Assembly: GCA_026225945.1 (NCBI GenBank)
Contig: JAMJFZ010001228.1
Coordinates: 2,549,001 to 2,613,000, forward strand
DNA from: Cricetomys ansorgei
Taxonomy: Eukaryota > Chordata > Mammalia > Rodentia > Nesomyidae
Direction of reading: 5' to 3'
Length of the DNA: 64,000 nucleotides
The notes below the pieces were generated by a model. That model made no database searches. It was not told the origin of the DNA and saw only the letters and a program-made list of their open reading frames with translations. Both the position numbers and the translations under genes were made by a program. This document shows, piece by piece, positions 32,745 to 43,484 of the stretch. Position 1 is the first letter of the stretch, and each line of letters begins with the position of its first letter.

Positions 32745-33072
32745 CTGTCCGTGTGTGTGTGTGTGTGTGTGTGTGTCTGTGTGTGTTCATATATATACAA
32801 GTGCATATGTGTGTATGTGTGAAAGTCAGAGGTTAAACTCAGGTGTTGTTCCTCAATTGCCCTCTACCACCTTCTCTATCTCTCACCGGCCTGGAACTTG
32901 CCATATAGGCTAGGCTGGCTGATAAGCATGTCCTAGAGAGGTCTGCCAGGTCTTCATCCACAGCACTGGGATTTTAGGGGCATGCCACCATACCTGGTGT
33001 TTTACATGGGTACTTGGGATTGATCTCAGGTCCCTCATTCTCTATCAACTGAGCTATCACCCCATCCCCCAT
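32745..33072 (-). mobile_element. B4-type composite SINE with GT tail
   Basis: (GT)n, tctctcaccggcctggaact, taggctaggctggctgataa, gcatgccaccatacctggtg and tatcaactgagctatcaccc form a full reversed element. Confidence 0.85.
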
Positions 33073-33182
33073 TGCCTACAATTTTGTCCTCTGACCTCTA
33101 CACATGTGACAAGGTCTGTCAATGTGTGAACAGCTATAAACACATATAAAATGAGTAAGTAGAAAAATAATAAATAAAAACA
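33073..33182 (+). mobile_element. B2/B3-type SINE 3' fragment
   Basis: attttgtcctctgacctcta and cacatgtgacaaggtctg, then an aaataataaataaa tail. The 5' part is absent, and the fragment abuts the reversed SINE to its left. Confidence 0.6.
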
Positions 33183-33239
33183 CCTTACATATTATTTATT
33201 ATTCATTATGTGCTCACTGGAGAAATACCACAGTGCTTT

Positions 33240-33545
33240 GTGTATGTTAGATTAGGGTCCTGGCCTACATAAAAATCCAGGTGGGTTTGGCAGTCCACTG
33301 GTAATCCCAGACTATAGAGGCCGATTGAGAGATTCCCAGAACAAGCTACTCGCCAAAGAAGTGAGCTAGGCTCAGTGAGAGACCCTGCCCTGCCTCAATA
33401 CACAAAGTTAAAAACAATCAAGAAAAATCCCCGAGGTCCACATTAGTTCTTCACATGCACAGGCATGTATGCATACTTGTGCCTCTATACACATGTGAGC
33501 TCTCACACACAAACATGCATACACATGCATATACTCACATATACC
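33240..33545 (+). mobile_element. B4-type composite SINE, 5'-degraded
   Basis: aaaaatccaggtgggtttgg, ggtaatcccagactatagag, gctcagtgagagaccctgcc and a CATA/CACA-rich tail are present. Confidence 0.65.
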
Positions 33546-33602
33546 ATACATACATATACAAAAGACATTGTCTTGGGCTATCCTAATTTCTCCTAAATGA
33601 AA

Positions 33603-33828
33603 TTTTTCTGTTTTGATATAGGGTCTCATGTAGCCCAGGCTGGCCTGGCTATTTAGGAGAGAATGACCTTCAAATTCTTACCTCTTTCCTCTCCCTTGAA
33701 ATTGCTGAGATTAAACGAATGAATGCACCACCAGACCTGGCTTATAAAGCTCTAGGGATCAAACCTGGGCCTTTGCACATGCCTGTGCAAGAAATGCTAT
33801 CACCTAAGTCACATCCCAAGTCCTAAAC
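33603..33828 (-). mobile_element. B4-type SINE (ID-like head plus B1 body)
   Basis: Plus reading: atatagggtctcatgtagcc, caggctggcctggctattta, tgcaccaccagacctggctt and gatcaaacctgggcctttgc, i.e. reversed B1-like body then reversed head. Confidence 0.8.
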
Positions 33829-34417
33829 TAAAGCTTTTAAATAGGGCCCTTGATGCAAGAATTTCAAGAAATATTTTGTCTTGGGGAGAGTACCTTCAGT
33901 CTATTAATGGGGCCAACTGGAAATGCAGATTCAGTCCTTTGCTTTCCTTAACAAAGTTGAAGAGTTGTCCAAAATGTAAAATCCCAGTTTTCATTGTAAC
34001 CAGTTCATAGTACCCTGACTGGATAGTGACTTGAGAATCTAACTACCCACTCCTTCCTGAAGACCATGGAAAGCCATTTGAAGCCAGGCAGAGGCCAGAA
34101 CACATCAAGCAGCCCACACAGTAGGCTGAAAGCTACAATTTCAGTGGGAGCCATATTCATTTCAAGACCCAGCACTCTGTTCACCATGAAGTAAATGTCC
34201 TGATTAATCTTTCTAGATTAATGTCTTTGGTTATGAGCTTTAAGGCTCTCACCTTGTGGCTTAAACACAGTCTGTGACGCTTGCCAAGTCAACTCCTGGA
34301 GCTAGCAGCTTTGCTATGGAAACAACCTGGCTGATCTCTGTCTGGGAAGGCAGGTGTTGAGTTTGTTAAATTGTTTAATGACACAGTTGGCAGGATTTCT
34401 TGATTCTTTTCATTACA
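33829..34417. other. Single-copy interval
   Basis: Unique DNA with no supported frame; base composition is ordinary. Confidence 0.45.
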
Positions 34418-34572
34418 TTAAAAAATATGTGCATGCCAGGACACATATGTGGTCCGAGTACAAATTGCGTGCGTTGATTCTTTCTTCCATCTCATAGATC
34501 CCAGGCATTGAACTCCAGTCTTCAGATGCTTGGCTACAGGTACCTTTACCTTCTGAGTCATTTTGCTGTGGT
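34418..34572 (-). mobile_element. B2/B3-type SINE, degraded
   Basis: atcccaggcattgaactcca, gtcttcagatgcttggctac and taccttctgagtcattttgc form the reversed head; the remainder is eroded. Confidence 0.55.
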
Positions 34573-34799
34573 GCCCACCAGGATCACTAAAGATCTCCTT
34601 AAGGTTGTCTCAGTTGGGTAAATTCTCATCAGGTCACCAAACACAATCGACAGTATCCCAAGCTCCTAAGGAAGGATGCTGGGATCCATCAGAAAGGATT
34701 CTTAGATTAACCAGAAGGCCTTTCAAACCTCAGAACTTGCAGGGAGCCTGTCATTGGACAAGTTTGCCACAGACTCATTGAATCATGAAGGCGCAGGCT

Positions 34800-35230
34800 G
34801 TACTCTGGCAGGCAGCTTGCACCATCACCAGCACACAGCTATTATCTATAAATATTGGCTATAAATATTTTGAGTGGACAGTTTTGTATTTTTGTTGCCC
34901 CCCCCCAACTCTTTTTGTAAATCTTGGGGGAGCCCACATAGATACTTTACTGCCTATCTTTTGAGGTGCTCCAAATGTTCCAGCATCAGTGTTATTAACA
35001 TATGCATTAGCTCGGGCCGATTGCTCTCACAGTGGCAGCTCCCACTTGCCCACTGGCTCCAGCAGCTGTGAATCAGAAAACACTAATGGGCGTGTTAATG
35101 AACTTTCTGCAGTGGAACTGGCTGCTCCAAGAGGGAGCATTTTAAAAGCCCATTGCGGAGACTGATTGCTCCCTCCCCAGTCCCCTGGCCCATCCAAAGT
35201 AAATGCAAAGGCAATCAAGTCCTAAGCTAA
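34800..35230. other. Candidate conserved non-coding block
   Basis: Repeat-free DNA with CTATAAATATT twice (34846-34856 and 34859-34869), aacatatgcattagctc, cactaatgggcgtgttaatg and caaagtaaatgcaaaggc. These resemble MEF2, POU and homeodomain words. Conservation is unknown. Confidence 0.3.
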
Positions 35231-35342
35231 GAGTCCCCCACCTTGTGGCTGTGGCGCTCAGAGACTCAGCAAGATGATCAAGTCCTGAGTGTATTTTCAA
35301 ACTGCAAGGGGCAGGAGGAAGTCACTTAGACAGCACCAGGGG

Positions 35343-35545
35343 CAGATAGGAAGCTCGACTGGTAGACCACTAGCCTAGATTGCTGGAAGCCCTGGGTTCC
35401 ATCTTCAGCACTGCATAAGCCAGGAATGGTGGAGTGTGCCTGCAATCCCAGCACTCTAGTGGTGGAGGCTGGAGGATTAGAAGTTTGGATTATCCTTGAA
35501 CACATTTCAAGTTCTAGATCAACTTGGGCTGTGTGAAAATTTTTC
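35343..35545 (+). mobile_element. B4-type SINE (ID-like head plus B1 body)
   Basis: ctggtagaccactagcctag, gccctgggttccatcttcag, tgcctgcaatcccagcactc and ggaggctggaggattagaag are head and B1-like body in order. Confidence 0.8.
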
Positions 35546-35954
35546 TCAAGTACAGAAGAGGCTTCAGAAACCTCCTCTCCCTCCTGAACATTCTAGGGTC
35601 CCACTGGGGAGGGAATTTCAGGAAGGCTCCTCACAGTTTGACTATAATTGGTCAGATGGTCTCTGTTAGTGTGTAGGCCCCAAAGAGGAAAGAGTTCCCA
35701 CTTGTTCTCTAGACTGACGTCAGCTCTAACCTCATGAGCACCTCACTCCTGCTTGCTTGGTTCCTATGCTTTGTAGCACCCAGTGGGTATCTCCTAGCAC
35801 ATTCAAAAAGGTCCTTTCTTTCAAAAGACACTAATAAGTGTCACTCTTCCTGTAATTTTCATGAAAAATGTCTCACGCAGGCCCAGTGTTGAAGGCCGGG
35901 TTGCCAAGCTACCATGATCTATCGGAACTCCACAGGCAACACTGGTAATAAATA
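35546..35954. other. Single-copy interval with CRE palindrome
   Basis: Unique DNA. TGACGTCA occurs at 35715-35722, without a promoter signature around it. Confidence 0.45.
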
Positions 35955-36325
35955 TGAGGGTTAGTATCGACGGTCAGCTTGACAGGATATAGAATGTAGT
36001 CACCTAGGAGACAAGCCTTGGATGTGTCTAGAGGAGTTTCTAGACTGAGTTAATTAAGGTGGGAAGGTCTACCCTAATTGCTGGTGGCACCATCTTGTGG
36101 ACTGGACTAAATAAGAAGGAGAAGGTAAGCTGAGAACACACTCACCACTCCCAGCTTCCTGCTGTGGATGCAGTGTGACCAGCTGCCTCCCGTTCCTACT
36201 GCCATGCCTTCCCCACTGTGATGGACTGTGCCCCTGCTCCTGTGAACCAAAATAAACCCTTCTCTCTGTAAGTCGCCTTCTGTCGTGTATTTGGCCATAC
36301 CAATAAGAAAAGTAACTAATATAAT
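35955..36325 (+). mobile_element. ERVL-MaLR-type solo LTR
   Basis: tgagggttagtatcgacggt, cagcttgacaggatatagaa, gtgatggactgtgcccctgc, gaaccaaaataaacccttct (AATAAA signal) and aagaaaagtaactaat mark a nearly complete LTR of about 370 bp. Confidence 0.85.
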
Positions 36326-36454
36326 AATCACATTCTGAAACTTCAGAAATTATAAGCCAAAATAAACATTTTTCCTTATTAATACCCGAGGAGAAATCAA
36401 ATTAATAAACATAATATAGCAAGAGGCTCATTCATCAGGTTGGAAAATGTTCCT

Positions 36455-38290
36455 TTTTTTCCCCATATCTTTTCTTTTATTGAAAATAGATTTTCCCCAT
36501 ACAATATGTTCTGATTACTGTTTTCCCTCCCCCAACTCCTCCCATCCAAACCACACCCTTTTTGTCTTTTGTTAGAAAACAAACAAGCGGGGCTGGAGAG
36601 AAGGCTCAGATGTTAAGAGCACTGGTTGCTCTTCCAGATCCTGAGTTAAATTCCCAGTAACAAAGTGGTTTACAACCATGTTTAAGGGAATCTGATGCCC
36701 TCTTCTGGCACGCAAGTGTACATGCAGATAGAGTACCCATATGTTTAAAAAAAAAAAAAAAAAAAAAAAAGGAAGGAACAAGAGAAGGAAGGAAGGTAGA
36801 AAGGAAGAAAGATAACAACAGGCATCTAGAGAATAATAAGAGAAAACCAACCAAACAAACAAACAAACAAAAAAACCTGACAAACTTGGCTAGGACAAAA
36901 GAGAGAGGTGGCGGGGGGGGGTGGTGGTGGGGAGAAAGAACCAAGGAAAAGGAATCAAAACCACATGTAGACATAGAGATCCACACACACAAGAATCCCA
37001 TAAAAAGACAAAACTGGAGGTCATACTGCATAGGCAACGGACTTATAAGGCTTAAAAAAAGTCCCAACAAAACACAATGAGACAAAGAACCTCCAGAGAT
37101 GTTGGATTCATTTTGTGCTGGCCATCTACTGTGGGGCATGGGGCTTGCTCTTAAGAGTAGTTTGTATCTCCAGTGAGGTACCATTGGAGAAAACGAATTT
37201 CTCCTTTGTGAGAGGTCATCAATTGAAGACAGCTTCCAGGTTAGGAGTGAGGGCTTATGTCCACGTCTCCCCTTAGCACGGGGACCCCATCTGACTTAGA
37301 CCTACACAGGCCCTAGAAATGCTGCCACAGTCTCTGTGAGTTCATATGTGCCTCAGCCCTGCTGGGTTGAGAGGTCTTGTTTCCTTGGTGTCCTGTGTCC
37401 TCTCTGGCTCTTAGAATCCTTCTGCCTCATCCTTAGCAAGGTTTCCTTAGCCCTGAAGGGAGGGAGTTAATGGAGACAGCCCATTTAGGCCTCAGTGTTC
37501 TAAGGTCTCTCTCTGTATATTGACTGTGTATTTGCTCCCATCTACTGCAACAGGAAATTTCTCTGATGATGGCTGAGCAAGAAACTGATCTATGAATGTA
37601 GCAGAATGTCATTAAGAGCTGTTTTATTGCTACATCCCTTTAGCAGAACAGTAGGTTTTCGCCTAGGTCCATGGCCTATCTAGTTCTTGACCACTGGGGC
37701 AGTGTCAGAGATGGGTTCTATCTCATGGAATGTGCCTTAAATCCAATAGATAGTAGTTGGCTACTCCCACAAGCTTTATGCCACTATTTCACTAGCATAT
37801 CTTGCGAGGAGGTCACCATTATATATTCAAAGGTCTTGTAGCTGAGTTGGTGTTTACCTTTCTCCTTTGGTATCATGCAGAGTATCCTTCATTACCACGA
37901 ACACTAGTCAGTAGAGATTAAGGCTCTAGGTAGACATCAGCTCGACTTCTCTCTGATTAATGCATTGTGTAGGTGTTTTCTTCAGCAATATGGCCTTACT
38001 GTCAGTTTGTGGAGATCAACCAACAGCCTTGACAATAGCCTATATTTGGGGGAGGGCGAAGTTCCCATGGAGCCTCTTGAGCCAACAACTTGATTAGATA
38101 TAACCCATTCCTGGTATGATGTTCTTATAAATTGTTTCTTCTTTTAAAGTGCCCAATTTGGGGGACCAGGATACACATTTTTTGAGGTGATGTGAATGTT
38201 TTGGGAGTATCTCATATAGGAAGAAGTGTTTGTCAGCACCTAAGATGAACAACTTTAAAACATTTGAATCCTAACTAAATATATTTCACA
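36455..38290 (-). mobile_element. L1 3' UTR in antisense, about 1.65 kb plus an insertion
   Basis: Plus reading begins with ttttattgaaaatagatttt (reversed 3' end), resumes after a B2 with gataacaacaggcatctaga, and continues through ctctgtatattgactgtgta, actgcaacaggaaatttctc, gatgatggctgagcaagaaa and ggcagtgtcagagatgggtt. These are recalled rodent L1 3' UTR words, all reversed. Confidence 0.8.
36589..36771 (+). mobile_element. B2 SINE inserted in the antisense L1
   Basis: ggggctggagagaaggctca, gttaagagcactggttgctc, gagttaaattcccagtaaca, atctgatgccctcttctggc and a poly(A) run (36744-36771). It is the most complete B2 proper in the window. Confidence 0.9.
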
Positions 38291-38787
38291 GAACTACTCA
38301 ATAAGAAAACACATGGTGGGCCTGGAATACACTCCAGGGAACAGTCTGCACTACTTGTGAAGGGCTCTGACTCCGTTTTATCTTTTGCAATGCTTGTAAA
38401 CCACTAAATTGATTTTGCAACTCACAAATGGGCTGAAACTCACAGCTGGGAAAGTACTGAGTGGTAAGGTCAGCGAAAGATGCAGGAAGGCAAATCAGAT
38501 TGTTCCAGGGACCTTGTGTAACAAGAAAGAGAAGGTAGGTCATACTATGTCCCCTTGGGAAGAGTCCCAGTCTACTGGACCATTAGCCCTCAGAGATGCC
38601 CAGTTAATTTGACCTCCATCACTGGTGGTAATCTCATCAGCTACGTGAGGCTCTAAAAGAAGGTTGGCCAAGTCTTCCCACTCTGTCTATGTTGCTCCTC
38701 CTCTCTCTGCTCACTATAGAACAAAATCAGCAATATTCATCTGGCCACCCATGAATGGTGGCTTCTGTAGACTTGAAATAAAAACCT
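38291..38787. other. Single-copy interval
   Basis: Unique DNA; 67- and 81-aa overlapping frames have no identifiable domain. Confidence 0.45.
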
Positions 38788-38875
38788 AGCTAAAGGCTAG
38801 AGATACGGCTCAGTCAGTAAAGTGCTTGCTAACTCCTGTTTGATCCCTAGAGTCCATGTGAAAAAGCCAGGTGTG
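38788..38875 (+). mobile_element. B4-type SINE head
   Basis: taaaggctagagatacggct, gtaaagtgcttgctaactcc and gtccatgtgaaaaagccagg form a head that ends abruptly where another SINE begins. Confidence 0.65.
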
Positions 38876-39170
38876 TGTCTAGGGAGATGGCTCAGTGGTT
38901 AAGGTGCTTGCACACAAATGTGAGCATTGGAGTTAAGACTCCCGAGAAACCCACATAAATGGGTTTTCCCATTTCCCATTTACATTCCACCACAGAAGGT
39001 CAAGAATCCCTAGAGCAGGCTGACTAGCAAGACTAGCCATGTTGATGAGCTCAGAGTTTGACTGAGAGGTCCTGTTCCAATAAATAAAGTGAATGATCCC
39101 TAACATTAGTTTCTGACTTCCACATGTCCTCACATATGTGCATGGGTGAGTGTGTGCTCTCTCTCTCCTC

Positions 39171-39201
<31 letters not shown>

Positions 39202-39222
39202 ATACACACACACACCCCAAAT
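38876..39222 (+). mobile_element. B4-type composite SINE
   Basis: agggagatggctcagtggtt, gtgcttgcacacaaatgtga, a B1-like middle, gatgagctcagagtttgact, cacatgtcctcacatatgtg and a CT/CA-rich tail (39158-39218). Confidence 0.65.
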
Positions 39223-39269
39223 CATTCATTGCACAAAGATACTTACCACACATATGCAAAAATTGAAGA

Positions 39270-39465
39270 AAAAAAGGAGCTGGGTGCAGTCATGTGTGCT
39301 CGTGATCCCAGCACCGAGGCAGTGGAGACAGATGGATTCCTGGGGCTTGCAAACCAGCCTAGCTACACCTAGCCAGACTGATGAGATCCAGATAAACCAT
39401 AAGAGGCCCTCCCTGTCTCAGAAAAGCAAGATGGTCTACTATGACACCCAAGGCTGACCTCTGGC

Positions 39466-39510
<45 letters not shown>

Positions 39511-39560
39511 AAACAGGCATGCCCATGTCTGTACACTCACACAAGTACACACATTAAAAA
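39270..39560 (+). mobile_element. B4-type SINE body with CA repeat
   Basis: gctgggtgcagtcatgtgtg, gagacagatggattcctggg, gcttgcaaaccagcctagct, a (CA)n run at 39468-39509 and a final CACA-rich tail. It has no head of its own, so it may be the body of the 38788-38875 head. Confidence 0.7.
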
Positions 39561-40204
39561 ACATCCTGCCTAAAAGACAAGGTACAAATCAGGTGTTACA
39601 TTATCTAGGGTCTTTCTACATGTCATCATGAATGAAAATAACAGCTCATCAGGACCTTTAAAACTGCCATCTCTCTCTTAGACAAGGGCAGGGTTCTATT
39701 AATAATCTCTTACCTGTACAGGAGCCCTCCCTCACAGCAATACTTGGCAATCAGGCACAGCTGTGGAAAGCCAACTCAGTCTTCTCCTCCCCAGTGTCAC
39801 CTGTAGCTTTGACTTACAACCAAGGCATAGCCACCTGCAGATGGTATATGAGAGGCCCAGAGGACAGACAGACGGCTGGGCTGGCCACATCCCCAGCACA
39901 CCTGTCATTTAATCTCCCTGCTCGGATGCCTGCCAGGTGACTGCAGCAGCAGCAGTGAAAGCCAATATGCAGTTTGTCTCTCAACCACCCAGCCATCTGC
40001 CTTAACTAGTTTGAATCGTTTTGTTTTGGGTTTGAAACAGATGCGGTAAACAGTGCCAGCCATATAAAAACTCAGTCAGCTGGGGTTCTTGCCACACAAT
40101 CTTATTTTTATAACAAGTCGCAGAATAAATCCATTTCTTTAGAAGAAGGGTACTAAGAGCACCATACACCACCATACATCTCTTCTTTCTCTCTCTCCTC
40201 TTCC
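39561..40204. other. Single-copy interval, possibly conserved in part
   Basis: 39890-40140 is repeat-free with tgtcatttaatctccctgct, gcagcagcagcag and ccatataaaaactcagtcag. No exon is supported. Confidence 0.35.
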
Positions 40205-40522
40205 CCCACCCCATGTGTATATTTGCTTATGTTTATATGTCTGTACAGGTGTGTATACATATGCATATGCACATATATGGAGACCAAAAGTCAACCTTGA
40301 ATGTCCTTCCTCAGAACATCATCCACTTCGCCTCTTAAGATGGAGTCTTATTTTTTACCTGGCCAGGGAGGTGATCTGATCTACCTGTGTCTACCTCCCC
40401 AGCTCTGGATGACAAATGTACCCCACCATACCTGGCTTTTTAATGTGGGTTTTGAGGACTCAACACAGGTCCTCATATCTGCAGTACAAGAACTTTATGC
40501 ACTAAATGATCTCCCCAGCCCA
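40205..40522 (-). mobile_element. B4-type composite SINE
   Basis: A reversed tail, tggagaccaaaagtcaacct, cctccccagctctggatgac, ccccaccatacctggctttt and actaaatgatctccccagcc. Confidence 0.8.
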
Positions 40523-40621
40523 TATACTGCTAGTGAGAGCTCCTTCCCTGAAGAGAGCAGCTGTGAGAACTGGTTTGATCTCTTTGATTAGCTCTACATC
40601 TCCAAGGTTTGTCTTAGAGTC

Positions 40622-41042
40622 TATCTTAGTTAGTTTTCTTTTGCTGTGATGAAGCATCATGACCAAAGAAACTTGGGGAGGGAAGGGTTTATTTGGCTTA
40701 TATGTTATTGATGATGAGCTCATCATCAAAGGAAGCAAGATAGGAGCTCAAATAGGGCAGGAACCTGGAGGCAGGAGCTGATGCAGAGGCCATGGAGGAG
40801 TGCAGCTTACTGGCTTACTCCTCATGGCTTGCTCAGCCTACTTTTTTATAGAGCCCAGTACCACCAGCTCAGGGGTGGTACCATCCATAATGGGCTGGGC
40901 TCTCCCACATCAATTACTAATTAAGAAAATACCCTAAAGGTTTGCCTATAGCCTGATCTTATGGAGGCATTTTCTCAACTGAGGCTCCCTTGTCTCTGAT
41001 GACTCTTGCTTCTGTCAAGTTGACATAAGACTAGCCAGCACA
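40622..41042 (-). mobile_element. ERVL-MaLR-type solo LTR with exact target duplication
   Basis: A 421-bp LTR, the best preserved of its kind here: tatcttagttagttttcttt, gggtttatttggcttatatg, ctcctcatggcttgctcagc, tctgtcaagttgacataaga and ctagccagcaca. It is bracketed by gagtc at 40617-40621 and 41043-41047. Confidence 0.92.
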
Positions 41043-41396
41043 GAGTCTATCTGCCTTGTCTGAGGATCCCAGGGCTCCGCTACTACTGAACTCATCCCAT
41101 TTCTCAGGAACAATGGCTGTCACTACTGAGTGCTTGGAAGTCAGTGTGTGCTTGACATCTGGTGCAGGTTCTTGATCTTTAATATGGGGAGCAATAGTGA
41201 GCAGAGAAAGAAGGCTAGGAAAAGAGAATGGGAATTACTCAAACTCATATAATTTTGTTGCCAAGTAATTTTCAAAAGCATCTGTAAGGCCTTGCAAAGT
41301 GATCATATGAATTGTGAGACCATTGGACTTGTTAAGTATTTTGACAAATTCAACTGAGATCATGCCCCACTCTTGTATAAAAGGGAAGTCATGACC
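41043..41396. other. Single-copy interval
   Basis: Unique DNA after the LTR target site. No element recognised. Confidence 0.4.
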
Positions 41397-41606
41397 AGGG
41401 TAGGGGTGTGTCTCAGTTTATAGGGTGCTTGTCTAGCATGCATGAAGCCCTCAGTTCCATCTCTGTCACCACAGAAATTGAGTGTGTTGGTACATATCTG
41501 TGATCCCAGCAACTGGAGGTGAAGTTAGGAGAATGAGGGGGGATCCTTGGCTACACTGTGGGCTCAAGATAATCCCAGGATATATGAGACCCTTTCCTGA
41601 TATAGC
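41397..41606 (+). mobile_element. B4-type SINE (ID-like head plus B1 body)
   Basis: agggtaggggtgtgtctcag, gcttgtctagcatgcatgaa, gtgatcccagcaactggagg and ggatatatgagaccctttcc. Confidence 0.8.
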
Positions 41607-41984
41607 AGTGAAGGGTCCCAAGGGGCCTTGACAAATGGAAACAACTACAATGGAGGAGTGCAAGTCCCCCTGCCCTTCTCAAGGCAGTTGTCTGGTCTCT
41701 GGTTAAATCAAAATGACTTATATCCCACGGAAAGAATGTCTTTGCAAGACGAAGATACTGGGCGAGTCCTCATAAACACTGCTCCACTTCTGTTGTTTCT
41801 TGCACTCTTCTTTACCAATGGTGTACACTGTTGTTGGATGGTTTTAAAACAATAATCTTGAGGCTGTACTGTGTAGGTGTTTTCTTCCTTGAAACATCTG
41901 CTAAGACTGAGGAAGGAAACTGAAAGGACAAGAACAAAGCAGCCAAACTTTAGTCAGGCTTTTAGAGGCACCAGAACTGTGTAG
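41607..41984. other. Single-copy interval
   Basis: Unique DNA; the 75-aa plus frame at 41628-41855 has no recognised domain. Confidence 0.4.
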
Positions 41985-42465
41985 GCCCAAGTCAGGGGCA
42001 ATGTGACTCAGAACAGTTCCCAGAACTAGAGTAAGAAAAACAATTTCTAAGACAAACAAGATATGGGCTGCTGACTAATGGCTTTGGGCTAAGGATCTCC
42101 CCCACATCCGTATTGACTAAGACCCTAAGTTTACATTTTCTAGTGCCCACGACCTTGCTGTATGCCAGCACCAATCAGTTTAAAGGTTAATACTTACATC
42201 ACTGTGTAACCAATAGAAGCATGCCTGATAATCTGTTGCTAACTCTGCATTTGAAATTCCTATATAAGCAAAACTTAGAGTGTGCTAGGGGTCACCCTGT
42301 GAGGGTGGACCCCAATGCATTGGGTCACTCTCACCTGCCTGGCTTGAGGCATCTGTGAGGGTGGACCCCAACGGGTTGGAAATAAACCTCTTGCTTTTGC
42401 GTCGATCTCGAGTCCTGGTGATTTCTTAGGGGTCTCCTTCCGTCTGCCCCAAACAAAACAAAACT
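41985..42465 (+). mobile_element. ERV solo LTR with intact promoter layout
   Basis: Two CCAAT boxes (42171-42175 and 42210-42214), a TATA box (tatataagc at 42261) and AATAAA (42381-42386) lie in the order and spacing of a class I (gammaretrovirus-like) LTR. Between TATA and AATAAA a 19-bp unit repeats 56 bp apart (42297 and 42353). No primer-binding site, gag, pol or env follows. Family and ends are uncertain. Confidence 0.65.
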
Positions 42466-43151
42466 TACAAGGGCCAGGAAGCTCCTGAAAATTACAAGAC
42501 TCATAAGGCTCCATGATTCACAAAGCTTATGAATTGCCAGGAAGAAGAGACTCCTTCCAGTCCAGCTGCCTGCAAATCCCACAAAATGCTTCAGGGATGA
42601 AACTTTTAGGAGTTGTAAGACCAGCTGTGGTGAGCTTTTCAGTGATGCCTTTGAGTTCCCTGTAGCAGTACTGAGTGGCTCACCAGGGATGACAAGGAGG
42701 CATTTTTCAGAGGTACAAATCCTGCCAGACCTTAGCAGAGGTAACCACCGTCCTGGTCAGTGCCATACTCAATTGACAGTGATGCCCTGCGTGTCTGAGC
42801 TCTGGTGTTTTATTCTTTCAGAACTCCTCAGGTGTTCTACTGATGGCACATGAAGATCATCAGCAATTAAACAACCCCCACAGAAATCCAACACTTGCAA
42901 ACAATACAGAACACCAAGAAGGGTAGCTCCTCACCAAACAGTACATAAAAAACATTTTAAACATGACTAAAAATAAACTTCTACAGCAGTTCCTATATTC
43001 CTGTAATCAACTCCTTACCCACACTCCTATGAGTAACCCCACTAAACTAACTGGTTCACTAAGTTAGACTTGAGTGTAGTAATTTCTTTGTTTAGTCACC
43101 AATGACTTACCTCCTGGAATGAATAGAAATTTATTTGTCTCCCCAGGAAAT

Positions 43152-43152
<1 letters not shown>
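42466..43152. other. Possible ERV flank and single-copy DNA
   Basis: The first 100 bases contain repeated words of the acttacaaggg / attacaagactcataagg type that may be ERV leader, but no ORF or primer-binding site is seen. The remainder is unique. Confidence 0.35.

Positions 43153-43198
<46 letters not shown>
43153..43198. repeat. (CA)n microsatellite
   Basis: About 23 uninterrupted CA units. Confidence 0.95.
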
Positions 43199-43201
<3 letters not shown>

Positions 43202-43346
43202 GCAAAGCTGGATTTGAATGTTGCCAGTGCAGTTGGTTTTGACTAACATTAGCTTGGGTATCGTTTGACCTCTGTCACTAAGGTATGTATATGGCTATTA
43301 TACCATACTCAGCAAGTGCTTTTACCTACGGGTATAAAAATGTGTA

Positions 43347-43475
43347 AATGGGGGCTGGGGCAATAGCTCAGTGGGAAAGTGTTTGTTCAGACTCCGAAAA
43401 CCCAAATGTCAGGTAGGCATGATTGCCTGCCTATAATCCTAGTGCAGGGGAGGCAATGTCAGGGCATCTGTAGAG
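43347..43475 (+). mobile_element. B4-type SINE, 3'-truncated
   Basis: gggggctggggcaatagctc, agtgggaaagtgtttgttca, gattgcctgcctataatcct and gtgcaggggaggcaatgtca. Confidence 0.7.
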
Positions 43476-43484
43476 CAAGCATAT

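Noticed and set aside
36606..37184. 192-aa minus frame
   Set aside because: It runs through L1 3' UTR, a poly(A) tract and a B2, none of which codes for protein.
42466..42600. ERV primer-binding site and leader after the LTR
   Set aside because: No 18-bp tRNA-complementary site is visible after the LTR end and no gag-like frame follows.
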